The notes: a model not told the origin generated them from the sequence alone. Shown: positions 1 to 11,164, counted from the stretch's first letter. The stretch: DNA of 64,000 bases from Pictodentalium vernedei (GCA_031216915.1 CM062297.1:182164083-182228082); one strand, 5' to 3'. Numbers and translations: made by a program.

Positions 1-96
1 TTGATTTCCATGATGGTTCCGTGTACTGTCTACATGTACATGAGATGTGTAGGGTATTCAATCTTCATTTCAACACAGACCCTTGTGATTTAATGA

Positions 97-1141
97 TTGA
101 ATATGGCGAATGCAAATGTAAGAAGACATTTGTCTGAAGCAGAAATGTGGTGGGCTGTAGGGATGATGGAACAAGGGGCTACCCATCGTCAGGTTAGTGA
201 AGCCCTTGGTGTGCACCATACGGTGATCACCAGAGCCTGGGCAAGATTTCAGCAGTATGGCACACATTTCAGGCGACATGCTGGTGGCAGAAACAGGGCA
301 ACATCTGCAGCTGAAGACCGGTTTTTGATCATTCAGGCCAGTAGGAACCGCTTTGACATAGCAATCCAGCTTCGCAGTGACCTTCAGGATGCATCCGGGG
401 TAAATGTTTCGACGCAGACTATCCGGGCAAGGTTTCACGAAGGTGGTCTCCGGTCGAGAAGACCATGTATTCACATTCAGCTGTCCCAGAACCACCTCCA
501 GGCACGATATGAATGGGCCTTGGATCACGTTGGATGGACCGGAGAAGATTGGCGACCTGTCTTTTTTACAGATGAATCAAGGTACTGCCTAGACAACACA
601 GATAGGCGTTCTAGGGTATGGAGAAGACCAGGAGAGCGATTCCATGCAAACCAACATTGCTGAGCTTGACCGCTATGATGGAGGGTTAATAATGGTCTGT
701 GGCGGCATCAGCTGGGATGGACGTACAGAGCTCTGTGTCCTTGATCGTGGTACATTGACTACACAGCGGTATATTGATGAGATCCTGGATGCCCAGGACA
801 GATTGTATGCAGGTGCAGTGGGTGATAGATTCATTCTGATGGACGATAATGCCCGTTCTCATGTTGCTCTTGCTGTCCGGGAGTACCGCCAGAGGGAGGG
901 GATTGAGCTGGACTGGCCAGCAAGATCCCCTGACTTCAATCCAATCGAACATGTCTGGAATGAGTTGCAGCTTGCAAATTCAGCCCGTCCAGTCCAACCA
1001 AGAAGTGTCCAGGAGCTTGGTGCCATGCTGGTCCAAGAATGGAACAACATCCCACAAAGGACCATCTGGAACCTGATTGGGAGAATGAGAAGGCGTCATC
1101 AAGCTGTAATTAACAATAATGAGTCTCATACTCGATATTGA
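97..1141 (+). pseudogene. Tc1-like transposase, one frameshift
   Basis: DDE transposase of the Tc1/mariner superfamily, which cuts and pastes an element at TA sites. Residues 1-60 form an N-terminal helix-turn-helix (HLSEAEMWWAV, ALGVHHTVITRAWARF). The first catalytic Asp is in FFTDESR (codon at 571). After a +1 shift near 644-660 the frame resumes with AELDRYDGG, then Asp in MDDNARSH (codon at 845) and Glu in SPDFNPIEHVW (codon at 947). I count 33 residues between the second Asp and the Glu, one fewer than the usual DD34E. The single shift is the only lesion I see, so this is a fairly young corpse. The left inverted repeat would lie at or beyond the window edge; none was found on the right. 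Confidence 0.93.
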
Positions 1142-1884
1142 ACCCATATCAGTTCGCTCCATCAACTTTTTGGCAAATTGAAAAATTTCCTCTTTTACCA
1201 ATAATATCCATTTTCCATGGTTATCGTATTCAAAAGCTAAAAAATAATGTCAAACACAAATAAAATCCTAATTTCTGTGCTTAAATCATTAAAGATATAA
1301 TTAAATATAAAATATACACACTTTTCAGCTGAACAATATTTCAACTAAAACGTAAAACGGGTAGTTGGATATACTTGGTGCTTAGCAAACTTTGAGCAGT
1401 ATAAATTGGTGTCCACGCAAAGCACCAGATTCTAATTCTACTCAAACAATTATAGACTTAATAAAGAGAGACATCGGTGAAATATTCAAAGCATAATTCA
1501 CCTAACCGCTGTCAAACCATTCCTCATAACCCAACACAGCAAATTTTAGTCACCAAGTGTTTCCCACATAACGTTCAAAAATGGGTCTAAATTGTTTTTG
1601 AATAAGAATAGATTGAAGTTCAACATCTTTATCGAATTTTCCATTTCTCACGTTCGGGAGATATCGAGGTTTCCAACTAACTTTTTTCGATAATTTACAG
1701 CCAAGTATAATTACGAAAGTTTATTACTTTCCAAAGTGTGATTTACTGGGATTTCCAGGTTTGATTATAAACGATAACTTCACAAGTAAATTATGCAATC
1801 AACAATTGAGCCATGTATCCGTGCGCGCAAACGAAGACGCTTAGCCGTGGGTGTAATGGGGACTTCATTGTTTTTTGTGTTTTT
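1142..1884. other. AT-rich stretch, no gene seen
   Basis: No reading frame or repeat from elsewhere in the window was recognised here. The first part is the 3' flank of the Tc1-like element; no matching inverted repeat was found. Confidence 0.5.
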
Positions 1885-2134
1885 TTAACCCTTCACCTAA
1901 CATGAAAAGCAGACGACACATGCAAAAAATATTCTTGAATAACTATTATTTTCATTTTTTGTCTCAAAAACATAGGTTATGACCCCTCATTGGAACGGGC
2001 TCGACAAGCGCGTTCCAATGAGGGGTCATAACCTATGTTTTACAGACAAAAAATGAAAAAATAATGAAAATTAATTGGCGATTTTTTAGAATAGAGCTGG
2101 CCGGTTTTGACCGTTACGTTAGGTAACGGGTTAA
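1885..2134. mobile_element. TTAA MITE family A, copy A1
   Basis: Starts TTAACCCTTCACCTAAC and ends with its inverse GTTAGGTAACGGGTTAA. About 250 bp, non-coding, with a long central hairpin whose outer stem contains AACATAGGTTATGACC and whose core is built on TTGGAACG...CGTTCCAA. TTAA at both ends plus terminal CCC is the pattern of piggyBac-type insertion. Hairpin variable pair here is A:T. Confidence 0.85.
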
Positions 2135-2171
2135 ATAATATAATTATCGTTAATAATGAAAAGTAATAAAC

Positions 2172-2328
2172 AGAGTAATCGCTTGACTGGACTGGTTACG
2201 TGAAATAATTCATTCGATGCGAGGGACTTTGTAAAACACTCATGCGCATTCGCGCACTCGTGTTTGTACAACGTCCCTCACCTCTCATGAATTATTTCAC
2301 GGAACCAGTCCAGTCAAGCGATTACTCT
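2172..2328. repeat. Inverted-repeat element with ~40-bp arms (L)
   Basis: The left arm starts AGAGTAATCGCTTGACTGG and runs to about 2211. The right arm, about 2290-2328, is its near-perfect reverse complement. The ~80-bp centre has a second, weaker inverted repeat (GAGGGAC/GTCCCTC). Single copy in this window; probably a MITE. Confidence 0.65.
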
Positions 2329-2435
2329 CTATGTCACCATTTCATGAAACTATTGGGCCTTGAGGCACCTGTTCTATCAAAAACCCTCCCTTGCATCTAG
2401 AAGTGGAATCCTGCAATCCGTATGAGACAATACCA

Positions 2436-2508
2436 TCCTTTGAGTGCAAGACGGTTCCATCTGCAATGCTAATAGCATTGCAGATGGCGCCGTAATGCAC
2501 TCAAAGGA
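2436..2508. repeat. Hairpin M, copy 1
   Basis: Arms TCCTTTGAGTGCA and TGCACTCAAAGGA enclose an inner stem GCAATGCT/AGCATTGC. A similar two-level hairpin occurs at 48191-48250 with CCTTGAGTGCAAGAA. Confidence 0.6.
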
Positions 2509-2828
2509 CGATATAGTCCCGAAAACCCGGATGCTCAAGGCGCATGGTAATAGCAACACATATTGTTCAAAGCTTATCGACAGCATACAAGAAATCAAAG
2601 TTCGTACAAGTAGATAAAAGGATAAGTTGGTGTCAAACAAAGTACACAATAGGTATACTTTTACCCGAGGTATAATATCGAATTCAGCCATAGCAACCAG
2701 TAGTGCCAGAGTATACTGGTGTTCACACGGTGGCAAATACCGTCGCGAAATATGTACTGCTTATTACTTTGTGCATAGAATATATTCATCACATGATCAG
2801 ACCCTTTTCGTACTACCAATGTCATTCT

Positions 2829-3068
2829 TTAACCCTTCACCACGGGAACCGACCGTATTCGTCAGCTTAATATACAAATTTAGCAGTTGAAAAAACTTAT
2901 TTTTCAAAACTTTTCAACAAAACCATATCATGTGAGACCTCATAAGAACGAGCTCGTCGATATCGTTTAAATGATGGGGGTCATATGATATAGTTTTGTT
3001 GAAAAATGTGAAAAAATAATATTTAAAATAATACATTTTGATGTCGTCTGCGTTGCGTAAAGGGCTAA
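2829..3068. mobile_element. TTAA MITE family B, copy B1 (decayed)
   Basis: Begins TTAACCCTTCACC. Carries the B-specific blocks (TTTAGCAGTTGAAAAAA, AACCATATCATGTGA) and ends GTCTGCGTTGCGTAAAG then GGCTAA, so the right TTAA is mutated. The core hairpin is badly eroded. Confidence 0.75.
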
Positions 3069-3291
3069 AAGTGATAACACACGATCTTTCAATAACTTTC
3101 CGAAATTAGCACCAACCATGCGAAGTTGTATTCGTGCGCGCAGTGATTGCTGCTCGTTTGTTTACACTTTCTGTGGAAAAAATATCGCTTTTGAGTCGTT
3201 GTTTCAATAACATTCTTTTTTGAACGCTCCAAATTATTTGGGCTATTGAGGACGATGTTTTGAGTTGGCGCTCTGCCAAACATTTTAGATC

Positions 3292-3611
3292 CACAGTTAA
3301 ATCAAGAAGTCCTGTCACGAATAGTGCGCTTATCTAGGCTTAATTGCGCGTTGGAATTGCGCGCAATTACCATATCGAATGGCATCCAAAGCACGACAGG
3401 TTCTCTTGGTTACTCATAGCAAACACATGCAATGTTTCGGTCAATGGACCTCTGGGTTACCCGGAGGTCCATTGGCTGGAACATTGCATGTTCACAGGCC
3501 ATATGTACAGAATTTGATAGCTTTACTTGGGCCATAACGCGTACATTAACGCGCATATCAACGTGCTATTTGTGCGCATTTCATGACAGGACTTCTAGTT
3601 TTAACTGTAGT
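3292..3611. mobile_element. TA-flanked MITE family E, copy E1
   Basis: Ends read ACAGTTAAA...AAGTCCTGTCA on the left and TGACAGGACTTCTAG...AACTGTA on the right; the right TA is kept, the left is mutated. The middle holds the hairpin CAATGGACCTC...GAGGTCCATTG. Sister copy at 45374-45691 is nearly colinear throughout. Confidence 0.8.
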
Positions 3612-3864
3612 GTTAAATACAATCGTCAACTCGTCCCCAGTTTGTGAGGAAATTTACGAAACGGGTCCAGTGAACTAGACCTGAACCTCGCTAAGGACCT
3701 AATTTAATGAACTTGTTTCACAAACTTCACTCTACACTGGGACAGGATGAGTTGTTAGTTTGAATATCTGTTACCAGAAGGAAGAAGTAAGGGAGTATTT
3801 CGGTCGCCTCAACTCATCTGCATTTCGTGGCAAAGTTTGATGTTTTTTTTTCTTCTTTTGCAGC

Positions 3865-4074
3865 ACTGTGATATAGTTCGGAACGCTCTCATTTCCATTT
3901 CCGTGAAAGTGTCAGTGGATGGGGGATGCCATGGTTGCTGGATTCACCTTGCGGTCTCTCATATACTGTCGGAACATGAGTCACAACTCCTTCCCAATCG
4001 CGCAAGCAAAATTATGTTGCCATGTGAAGAAGTTAATTGTATTCCCGAGGGTGATGAGGTCTCTTTTTTGGAAT
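3865..4074 (+). other. Possible exon of an unrecognised gene
   Basis: A strong splice-acceptor look-alike (long T/C tract ending TTTTGCAG at 3857-3864) precedes an open frame reading CDIVRNALISISVKV through PEGDEVSFLE. A hAT-like element interrupts it at 4075. Past that element another open stretch (4527-4790, MGEDEVEWNGEDNIYF...) follows after one stop. I cannot match either piece to a family. Could be chance or decayed coding DNA. Confidence 0.2.
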
Positions 4075-4484
4075 TAGAGCTGAAACGGTTAAAGGGTTTT
4101 CTTGATCGATTAACCACGTGGATTAACCTTAGTTAACCGATTAATCACTTGTCCAAATAGATATCTGAATAACTGCCATACCGTTGATGATTTACAGCAT
4201 GAACCCTTTACCCAACGTAACAAACAAAACCAACTAAGCCTATATATAAAAATCTCCATTCAAATTTATTGTTTTCAATTTTTGTCTCAAAAACATAGCT
4301 TATGACCACTCATTGATATGAGTCAGTGTGACAATATCTGCCTGTTTTGGAGCAAGTTTGCTCCTTTGTTAACCCATATAATACAGTTGTTCAAAAGTAA
4401 CGTATAATCGATCAATTACTTTTTGGATCGATCAAGATGTTCATCACTGATTAATCGATTAATCAGTTAACCGCTTCAGCTCTA
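4075..4484. mobile_element. hAT-like MITE with nested family A fragment
   Basis: Terminal inverted repeat TAGAGCTGAAACGGTTAA on the left and TTAACCGCTTCAGCTCTA on the right. Flanks TTTGGAAT (4067-4074) and CTTGAAAT (4485-4492) resemble an 8-bp target duplication with two changes. Internally, 4202-4320 is the left half of a family A MITE (CCCTTTACCCAACGTAAC, then CTCAAAAACATAGCTTATGACC). Confidence 0.65.
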
Positions 4485-4951
4485 CTTGAAATGTGCCGAC
4501 TCATTGTGGTGGACGGCGTGGAATAGATGGGAGAAGACGAAGTTGAATGGAACGGGGAAGACAACATCTATTTCTCTCATTCTGCATTGTCTTGCTTCTG
4601 CGTTGAAGGAGAATATTGGGTGTGTAAGATTGACATGCAGAGAGGAATCAGACATATTAACCTTTTCCTTCTCTTTCATCTTGACTCGCTTTCCCGAGCC
4701 ATGTCTCAATCTTCTAGACTTGCTTGTTGCTCACACCACAATCGCGGCGATTGGGTGACTTCCTATCCCCGGACATACCGGTGTCGGTGACAACAGTTCG
4801 GTTGATGTATGATCAGAGCATATAAAATGGGATTACAATTGATTCCACATAGACTATGTCATTTGTACCAAATATAAGCAAAGCACGCCATCGTCTCATT
4901 CCATTTAACAGTGAAGTAAAAGCACATGTCATGTTTTACATGAACACCCCT

Positions 4952-4973
4952 CCCCCCCCCCCCCCCCCCCCCC
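4952..4973. repeat. Poly-C tract
   Basis: Run of cytosines, preceded by CCCCT. Length is prone to assembly error. Confidence 0.9.
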
Positions 4974-5229
4974 ACCGCCACCTCCCGAATTAACTTAAAA
5001 CTGCTATTGGATTTACACCCATACTATTCCTCTTCGCAGTGCATCTGACTAGATGAGTTAGGTATATACGAGGAATATTTTTTTCAAATTGGCCTCTAAT
5101 TCAGTATCACATAACAGAATTGGCTTCTAAAATACATATCAACAATAATAACCCTGACCAAAATCTGTTAGAGTCATGACCTAGAAAATTGTGCTTCGCG
5201 TCAATTCATTTTCGAACGTCTGTTAAGAC

Positions 5230-5640
5230 CTAAATAAGTCCGCAATGGCCGATTGTGTCAGTACGTCAATTACGTCCGGAACATGTTAGTTGATTGTGCT
5301 GGTAGGCAGACCTAAGGCTGATTATTTCCGGAAAAACTGAGCCGATCACGTGAGTCCGCGTGCAGATCGGTTGCCGATTACGTCAGCAAAATCGGGTTGA
5401 TTATGTCCGTAGACAGATCGGCGGTCTACTACCTCCACACAATTCGGGCATTCGGGCAGATTGTTTTCACGTGCAGACCTGAGGCCGATTACCTCAGAAA
5501 AGTAAGAACCAACTGTGTAGTAGTCAGAACTGATGCCGCTTACCTTCGCAAAATGCTAACTGAGTGTGTCCACTGGCAAACAGGGTGCCGATTACTTCCG
5601 GTATGCGTGGGCCGATTGCAGACACAATCGATTCATTTTT
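5230..5640. repeat. Degenerate minisatellite, ~50-60 bp unit
   Basis: At least five diverged units share a core like GTGCAGACCTGAGGCCGATT followed by ACNTC and CAAAA. Recognisable unit starts are near 5300, 5360, 5410, 5472, 5525 and 5577. A run of chance open frame crosses it but tracks the repeat, so I do not call it a gene. Confidence 0.65.
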
Positions 5641-5969
5641 TTCAAACGTCATCTGCTGGCACGCCTATTCGGCTTTGCAGACCAATTCGGGCTAAACAGA
5701 TGTCTAGTGGTCTTGCATCATGAAATATAAACAATTGTTACTGCAAAAGACGTTTACACAAAATGAGGATTAGATGCCCCAAAACTTCTGGAACCCAAAC
5801 TAAAGACAATACCGACCAAACAGTATAGCGAACATTAAATAGTTTCTCGTGACCTATCATGTGTGAGAGGACGCATTCCGTAACAAAAGAGTTTAAAGTA
5901 ACCGAGCTAGGGAATTGCAAAAGTAAAAGAGTTTTGTACGGAAATGATCAAGAGATTCGACACCTGAAA

Positions 5970-6221
5970 TTAACCCTTTACCCAACGTAACGGCCAAAAC
6001 CGGCCAGCGCTATTCTCAAAAATCGCCAATTAATTTTCATTATTTTTTTCATTTTTTGCCTCAAAAACATCGGTTATGACCCCTCGTTGGAACGAGCTCG
6101 TCGAGCTCGTTCCAACGAGGGGTCATAACCTATATTTTTGAGACCAAAAATGAAAAAACTAAGTTATTCAAGAATTCTTTTTGCAAGTGTCGTCTGCTTT
6201 TCATGCTTGGTAAAGAGTTAA
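5970..6221. mobile_element. TTAA MITE family A, copy A3
   Basis: Intact ends TTAACCCTTTACCCAACG and GTAAAGAGTTAA. Hairpin variable pair G:C; the central stem is nearly perfect. Left subterminal block CGGCCAAAACCGGCCAGCGC and right block CAAGTGTCGTCTGCTTTTCA are the two halves that define the family. Confidence 0.9.
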
Positions 6222-7120
6222 AGGTGTCATAAACAAACCAACAATGACATACTTTAAGATATGTTTTACGGTCTATACTATGAGAGGAAAAGACACCCTA
6301 ACAGACAAACTTAGTCGGATTTCCAAGGTTCTCGGAGATCAAATTAAATGAGCTGGAAACATACTAATACTAATGTAAATTTTCAACTCATGAACGTATG
6401 GACATTTCCAAAATATGGTTGAAATATTTGTTTTGTAAAATTTGGTAACTTCGGCTCAATGGGTAATGGGTCTAAAATCCTTTTAATCATATATAAATGT
6501 CTCAGCAATCTTGGTTCTTCCTACCTTACTGATCTTCTTGTTCCCCACAAACCTGTCGGGATTCTCGGGTCCAGTTTCTCTAATGACTCAGTTTACACAT
6601 CTTGCAACCTTCTATCATGTAGTGATCGTGCTTCTCTGTTGCCGGTCCGAAGCTCTGAAATTCGCTTCCCGCTTATATGAAGACTCCACAAACTCTCGAC
6701 CAGGATGCCAGGCACAACGTTGAACATACCTCAAAGAAATGCTTCGGAAGATATGGCCACCGTAACAAGCCTTTTTTATGAAATTTTCTGCAACTGAACT
6801 CTTCTTAGAAGTCCTATAACATTGTAATTAGGGATCGAATAGAATTTTCAGTGTGCCGCACCAGGAATAAAATATACATACAAAATTTTGTTCCCATCCG
6901 ACCAACTAGTCCGGAAAAGGCATAGCAGAAATTTCTCAGATGTGTCAAAAGTACAGAACTATTGTGTTTATATACAAGGTGTTATATCAGAGTCGGCATC
7001 TTGTTTTTAAGGGCTTATCTCGACGTGTCGAGACACTGCCTTAGAAATGAGAGTGAGACTTTGATGCAACATTTTGTACATAGACGTAATGGTGATGATA
7101 GAATTATCTTACAGTTCTCA
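6222..7120. other. No gene or repeat recognised
   Basis: Only short chance frames. No link to other repeats in the window was noticed. Confidence 0.45.
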
Positions 7121-7347
7121 GCTGCACTGCCAATTACAATTTGAATCGCTAACGATAGCTAAACACAGTGACAGGGGTTCCCCTCGCAAATGTGGTTGGC
7201 AATAAAATGCGTTCTTTTTGTTGACAGTTCATCCCCTGAGTTCCTCTGGCACATAGAACACATTGGAACTAAGGGGACGGGTTGTCAAATGAATTGCTGA
7301 GTGTCCTTTTAATAACTGTTTTCATAGACGTGAAGGCGTGTAATAAA
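7121..7347 (+). mobile_element. Family C element, copy C4, palindrome displaced
   Basis: Matches the right half of C3 (54223-54617): AATTACAATTTGAAT, GGTTGGCAATAAAATG, GTCAAATGAATTGCTGAGTG, GGCGTGTAATAAA. The TGGCACATAGAACACATTGG palindrome does not sit before the GGTTGGC block as in the other copies. It splits the later TTGACAGTT/GTCAAATG region instead. Confidence 0.7.
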
Positions 7348-7854
7348 CACAGACGGTATACGGTCTCTTGTCGGCGCTTTCGAAAAGCTTGTTGTGTTCT
7401 ATAAATAGTAACGTAAACAAATCGTATTCAAGCATTTTGAATACTGCAGTTGCAGGATACAGGATTTGAATCAAGGGCCCCTGTATAATACGGTGTATTC
7501 GGGTAATTACGTGCTTAAGTATACTGATGTAAGATAAAGAAGAAAAACAAAGAGAGTGGTATAGAAAAACGTAGCAGTGGTATACGAGGGTCTGGACGTC
7601 CTCCATTATACGGACATTGGTGGAGTCGCCAGTGTTCCGACAGCAACCAGAGCTTTGGTGGAGCCGACATGGGACGTGTTTTACGATCTATCCAACTAGG
7701 TCCGGAAAGTGGTATACGCACTGCATATAAAGTATGCTATGGTATTGTATTGTGATATATGTACACACGTGGCTCTGGGTATATAGTATGGGTATGTGAT
7801 GGAAGATTGGATAGTAAAAAGAATTTGGTGACTTACATGTAGTAGTACTTAGGG
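7348..7854. other. No gene recognised
   Basis: Unique-looking sequence between family C and the Q array. Confidence 0.4.
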
Positions 7855-8435
7855 CCAACGGTAGACTAACATGGGTAGGTAATGTACACTCTGCACTTGC
7901 GTACTAGACAACCAGTCACACCTCACAACAGTATGATGCATTGAGTGGATCAATGGTACTAAGGACTAACACTGAACCAACAGGGGTACAAATCTCTCAT
8001 CCTATATTACTCACTAAACACCCATGTGTTACCCCACTCCATCTCACAAGACCGCCCGGCCTAGCATTACAAACTACCCATACCAGTGAAAGAATAATAA
8101 AAAAGTGGATTAAAACTGCTAAGGGCTAAGAGTAGACAAAGAGGGGCACAGACTGTACAACCTATAATACCATACTAGACAACCACCATTACCTCGCAAT
8201 ACCCCCGGCCAAGTATTACGTTCTACCTATAACAGTAGACCAATGGGGGTACATATCGTACATCATATACTACCATACTAGATAAACAAGCATTGCCACA
8301 CAATACCGCCTGACCTAACATTACGTACTACCTTTAGCAAATACATGATGGAATAAAGCGTTCGGTTATTCAGCAGTATCAGGGGCAAACAGTAGACCAA
8401 CATGGGTATGTACCGCCCATACTATACTACCATAT
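7855..8435. repeat. Irregular tandem array Q
   Basis: Five diverged units of about 110-155 bp. Each has a phrase like AGTAGACCAACATGGG(T), then TACTACCATACTAGA, CAATACC and CATTACGTACTACC. Starts lie near 7867, 7975, 8133, 8241 and 8391. Probably an old satellite-like amplification. Confidence 0.6.
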
Positions 8436-8499
8436 GAGTCCAGTATGAAGAGCGCGACACATCTGGCCCGAAAAACGATTATCCGATTTATAGTGGACA

Positions 8500-8680
8500 T
8501 CATTAGCAACATCAATCGTTTCGCGGGGAAAACTTGTCAAGAGATATTTCACCTTCCCCATCAAACTTCCATCAGATACCCATATTATTTTCAAAGGGCC
8601 ATGAGTGGACATATATCGCGACACATATCATAGTATACTATATATGCAGCACCCATACCACTTCTCGGATCGAGCAGGAT
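8500..8680. repeat. Dispersed repeat partner of 23440-23620
   Basis: Shares an ordered series of blocks with 23440-23620: a CGTTT(T/C)GC...GGGAAA start, a CC(A/T)TCCC(A/C) block, a CATA...ACCCA block, and TAGTATACTATATATGCAG near the end. Function unknown; it directly follows the Q array. Confidence 0.5.
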
Positions 8681-8810
8681 AGGCAGAAAATGAGTCTCAA
8701 TTCAGCTCCGCTGGAGGGCAATGGGAATTTAACAATGGCAGTGCCGCCAACGCTCATGATAATGGGGGAGGTCTGAACCCTCATATACTGCTCATATCAA
8801 AGTAAAATAC

Positions 8811-8946
8811 ATTGGCGTGGCGGGGGTTCGAACCCACGCCGAGAGAGTTTCCTTCGGCACCAACCGCCTAGCTAAACTATACTGAACCACCGGTTGGTGC
8901 CGAAGGAAACTCTCTCGGCGTGGGTTCTAACCTCCGCCACGCCAAT
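8811..8946 (-). repeat. Palindrome built from a tRNA-like sequence
   Basis: The two arms are reverse complements of each other over about 50 bp. Read on the minus strand, the left arm contains GTTTAGCTAGGCGGTTGGTG (D-arm/box A-like), a GCCGA...TCGGC stem like a long variable arm, and GTGGGTTCGAACCCCCGCC (T-arm, box B). The right arm repeats the 3' part with one change (GGTTCTAACC). Most like a class II (Leu/Ser-type) tRNA or a tRNA-derived SINE. I cannot fold a complete acceptor stem, so I do not call it a functional tRNA. Confidence 0.55.
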
Positions 8947-9077
8947 GTAAACAAAACCAGTATCCTTTCTTAATTCTATGGCATCCGAGAAATTTGAAAA
9001 AGACAAGTGTCGCTGATTTCTTCTGAGGTGCAGTTCGTAGAATTAAGTACTTAGATGCAACTATCTGATGCAAAGTA

Positions 9078-9336
9078 TTTATTTATTTATTGGTGTTTAA
9101 GGTCACATACTTATGCACAGTGGCTAATCGTGACCCTGACAGTTTTACGGGTGGAGGAAGCCGGAATACCCGGAGAGAACCACCGAGCAACGACGAGCAG
9201 CTGTCAGCTCCCCAACATCGTAACTCTGAACTCTGCACCGCAACACAGGCAGGGTTAGAGTGGTTGAAGACATGCGCACCATCGACGTGCAGTACGCCTC
9301 AGTACACAGCGTCATCGTGCCCCCATGTCGGCAATC
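9078..9336 (-). mobile_element. SINE copy S1, 5' truncated
   Basis: Read on the minus strand it is the common SINE body ending in an (AATA)n tail: TACTAAGGCGTACTG-like block, TTCTCTCCGGGTA-like block, CCCGTAAAACTGTCA. A perfect 15-bp target duplication ATCTGATGCAAAGTA flanks it (9063-9077 and 9337-9351). The Pol III head is absent because of 5' truncation, as expected for LINE-driven retroposition. Confidence 0.88.
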
Positions 9337-9351
9337 ATCTGATGCAAAGTA

Positions 9352-10543
9352 AAATACTTTCCTCAATATACTGGGGAAAGCGTAATTCTTCTGTTCACCT
9401 CCTGTATGTTTTCAAGGCAGATGATCTTTCCATAAAGTACTAGAGGTAAACGAGAAGAAGACTACTTACATTCTGCCTGGATTAAAAGGGTCTTAGAAGA
9501 CAAAAAGTAATCTCCTCTAGATCTCAATTGTGTTCTGCAGTTCTTCAGGTGGCTTTCAGCTATGGATATAACATAACATTAACATGCATTCATGATATGG
9601 TGAGCTTTCTATTACGACAGAAAATGTTACTCAACCTTACACTGGCCAATGAATGACTAATACGCTCTGAGCTTACTATGTATCTATATCTTGCTGTTCC
9701 CATTCAAACTCCCCAGCCACCAGTCTAATTCTGAAAGTTTAATTCTGTAAGGAATTCGACGCTGGTGTGGCATGGAACCAGTCTAGTCCTTAAATAGCCC
9801 ATCGCCTATGTTTTCAATCACTCGTCTGGAATATTTCAATTGATCGGAAAAGCGAACATATGCTTCGCTTTCTGACCAACTAATATATTCCAAACGATTG
9901 AATCTAAAATACCATAAAGATTCATTTTCTTTGTATCAACGCTAGAAGTGTTGCTCAATGGAGACTTAATTTGACCGAATGTTTGATGCCATTACCATTA
10001 GAACTGTTGACTCACCACAGCCGAAGTTTCATGATTTCGCTGCGTAGTTTCACTGATTATGTTAATAACATGGTGTTTTCAAGGCGAATTAAATATTTAT
10101 TGACTGGAATATCTATAACAGGAGCACGAAAGGATATTTTATATTTTTGTGAGTAAATGGACATCACATTACACCGTTGGTAGTCTGTGCGCAAATTTCC
10201 ACGAAAAGTGGGTAAACAAACAGCTCACAAAAGCGTCGAATTCCTCACAAAGTTAGACTGGTGGTCTGAGATCTTGGTTCCCACTATTACCTTGCCAAAT
10301 GGCTCGGTCGTAACTGCCTTGATAGTTTCCCTCAATAGTCGTTTAAATGTTGGAAACTTCATTTTGTGTGTCAATATCATAACTTGCGCAACCCCGTTGA
10401 GTCTATTCCGTAGAACTAAAACTGCCTATAGCCTTGTGTCTTAATCATTTTGAATTCACAATTTCCACCATTCCACAGGCTATCAGTCTTGTGACTTAAC
10501 AGAGCCGTCTAGTATTTTTGGGGGTGTCTTAGAGGTAGCCAAT
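9352..10543. other. No gene recognised; one hairpin inside
   Basis: Apart from the hairpin at 9817-9905 I see no repeat or gene. The stretch around 10070-10130 resembles the reverse complement of 22345-22400. Confidence 0.4.
9817..9905. repeat. Imperfect hairpin R1
   Basis: Left arm TTCAATCACTCGTCTGGAAT and right arm ATTCCAAACGATTGAA, with inner stem AAGCGAA/TTCGCTT. A half-related sequence is at 22563-22600 (GGAATATTTCAGTTGGTCGG). Confidence 0.5.
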
Positions 10544-10750
10544 ACACAGAACGGCACACGCGTGTGTATGGGTTAATCGATATGGCACGTGTGTCAGCGC
10601 TGAAGGATAAAACGAGAGGCCGAAGAAGCGATGGCACAAGTGCCATACATATTATCACTGGGGCGATAATATGTATGGCACTTGTGCCATCCTTCCGCGA
10701 TGGCACAAGTGCCATATCGATTAACCCATTCGCATGCGAGTCGTTCTGCG
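10544..10750. mobile_element. Palindromic element C', copy 1
   Basis: Ends ACACAGAACGGCACACGCG and its inverse GTCGTTCTGCGT. A second level pairs GGTTAATCGATATGGCAC with GTGCCATATCGATTAACC. The innermost part carries an extra nested palindrome (CATACATATTATC/GATAATATGTATG) not found in the other two copies. It abuts family C at 10751. Confidence 0.7.
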
Positions 10751-11132
10751 TTTATTACACTTCTTCCCGTCTATAAAAACAATTATTAGAAGGACATTCA
10801 GCAATTCAACAAAAACAATACATTTTATCGCCAACCAAACTTGCGAGGGGAACCATTGTTACTATTTCGACCCCTGAGTTCCAATGTGTTCTTTGTGCCT
10901 ACTGGCACATAGAACACATTGGAACACAGGGGACGATTTTCAGCTATCGCACGCGATTCAAATTGTAATTGCGTTGCACGATTTATAGAAAATTTCAGTG
11001 AAATTTCGCTTCTATTTAAAAATAATCCGTAAACGAATTCCGTTCCGCACATATGTGCGGAACAGATTTTCATTTTCCGCATGGTTTAGTGTTGCTGTAG
11101 GTGAGGATTTCATAGAACAGGCGTGTGATAAA
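10751..11132 (-). mobile_element. Family C element, copy C1
   Basis: Reverse orientation of the 54.2-kb copy: TTTATTACAC end, CATTTTATCGCCAACCAAAC, the CCAATGTGTTCTTTGTGCC palindrome, GTTCCGCACATATGTGCGGA palindrome near 11050, and the far end GGCGTGTGATAAA. Two separate hairpins lie inside one element. Confidence 0.75.
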
Positions 11133-11164
11133 GGCTAGAGTAGAATATTGTTAGGGTAATTAAG

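Noticed and set aside
5397-5723. 108-residue plus-strand frame
   Set aside because: It follows the degenerate minisatellite units, and its apparent sequence is explained by repetition without a recognisable domain.
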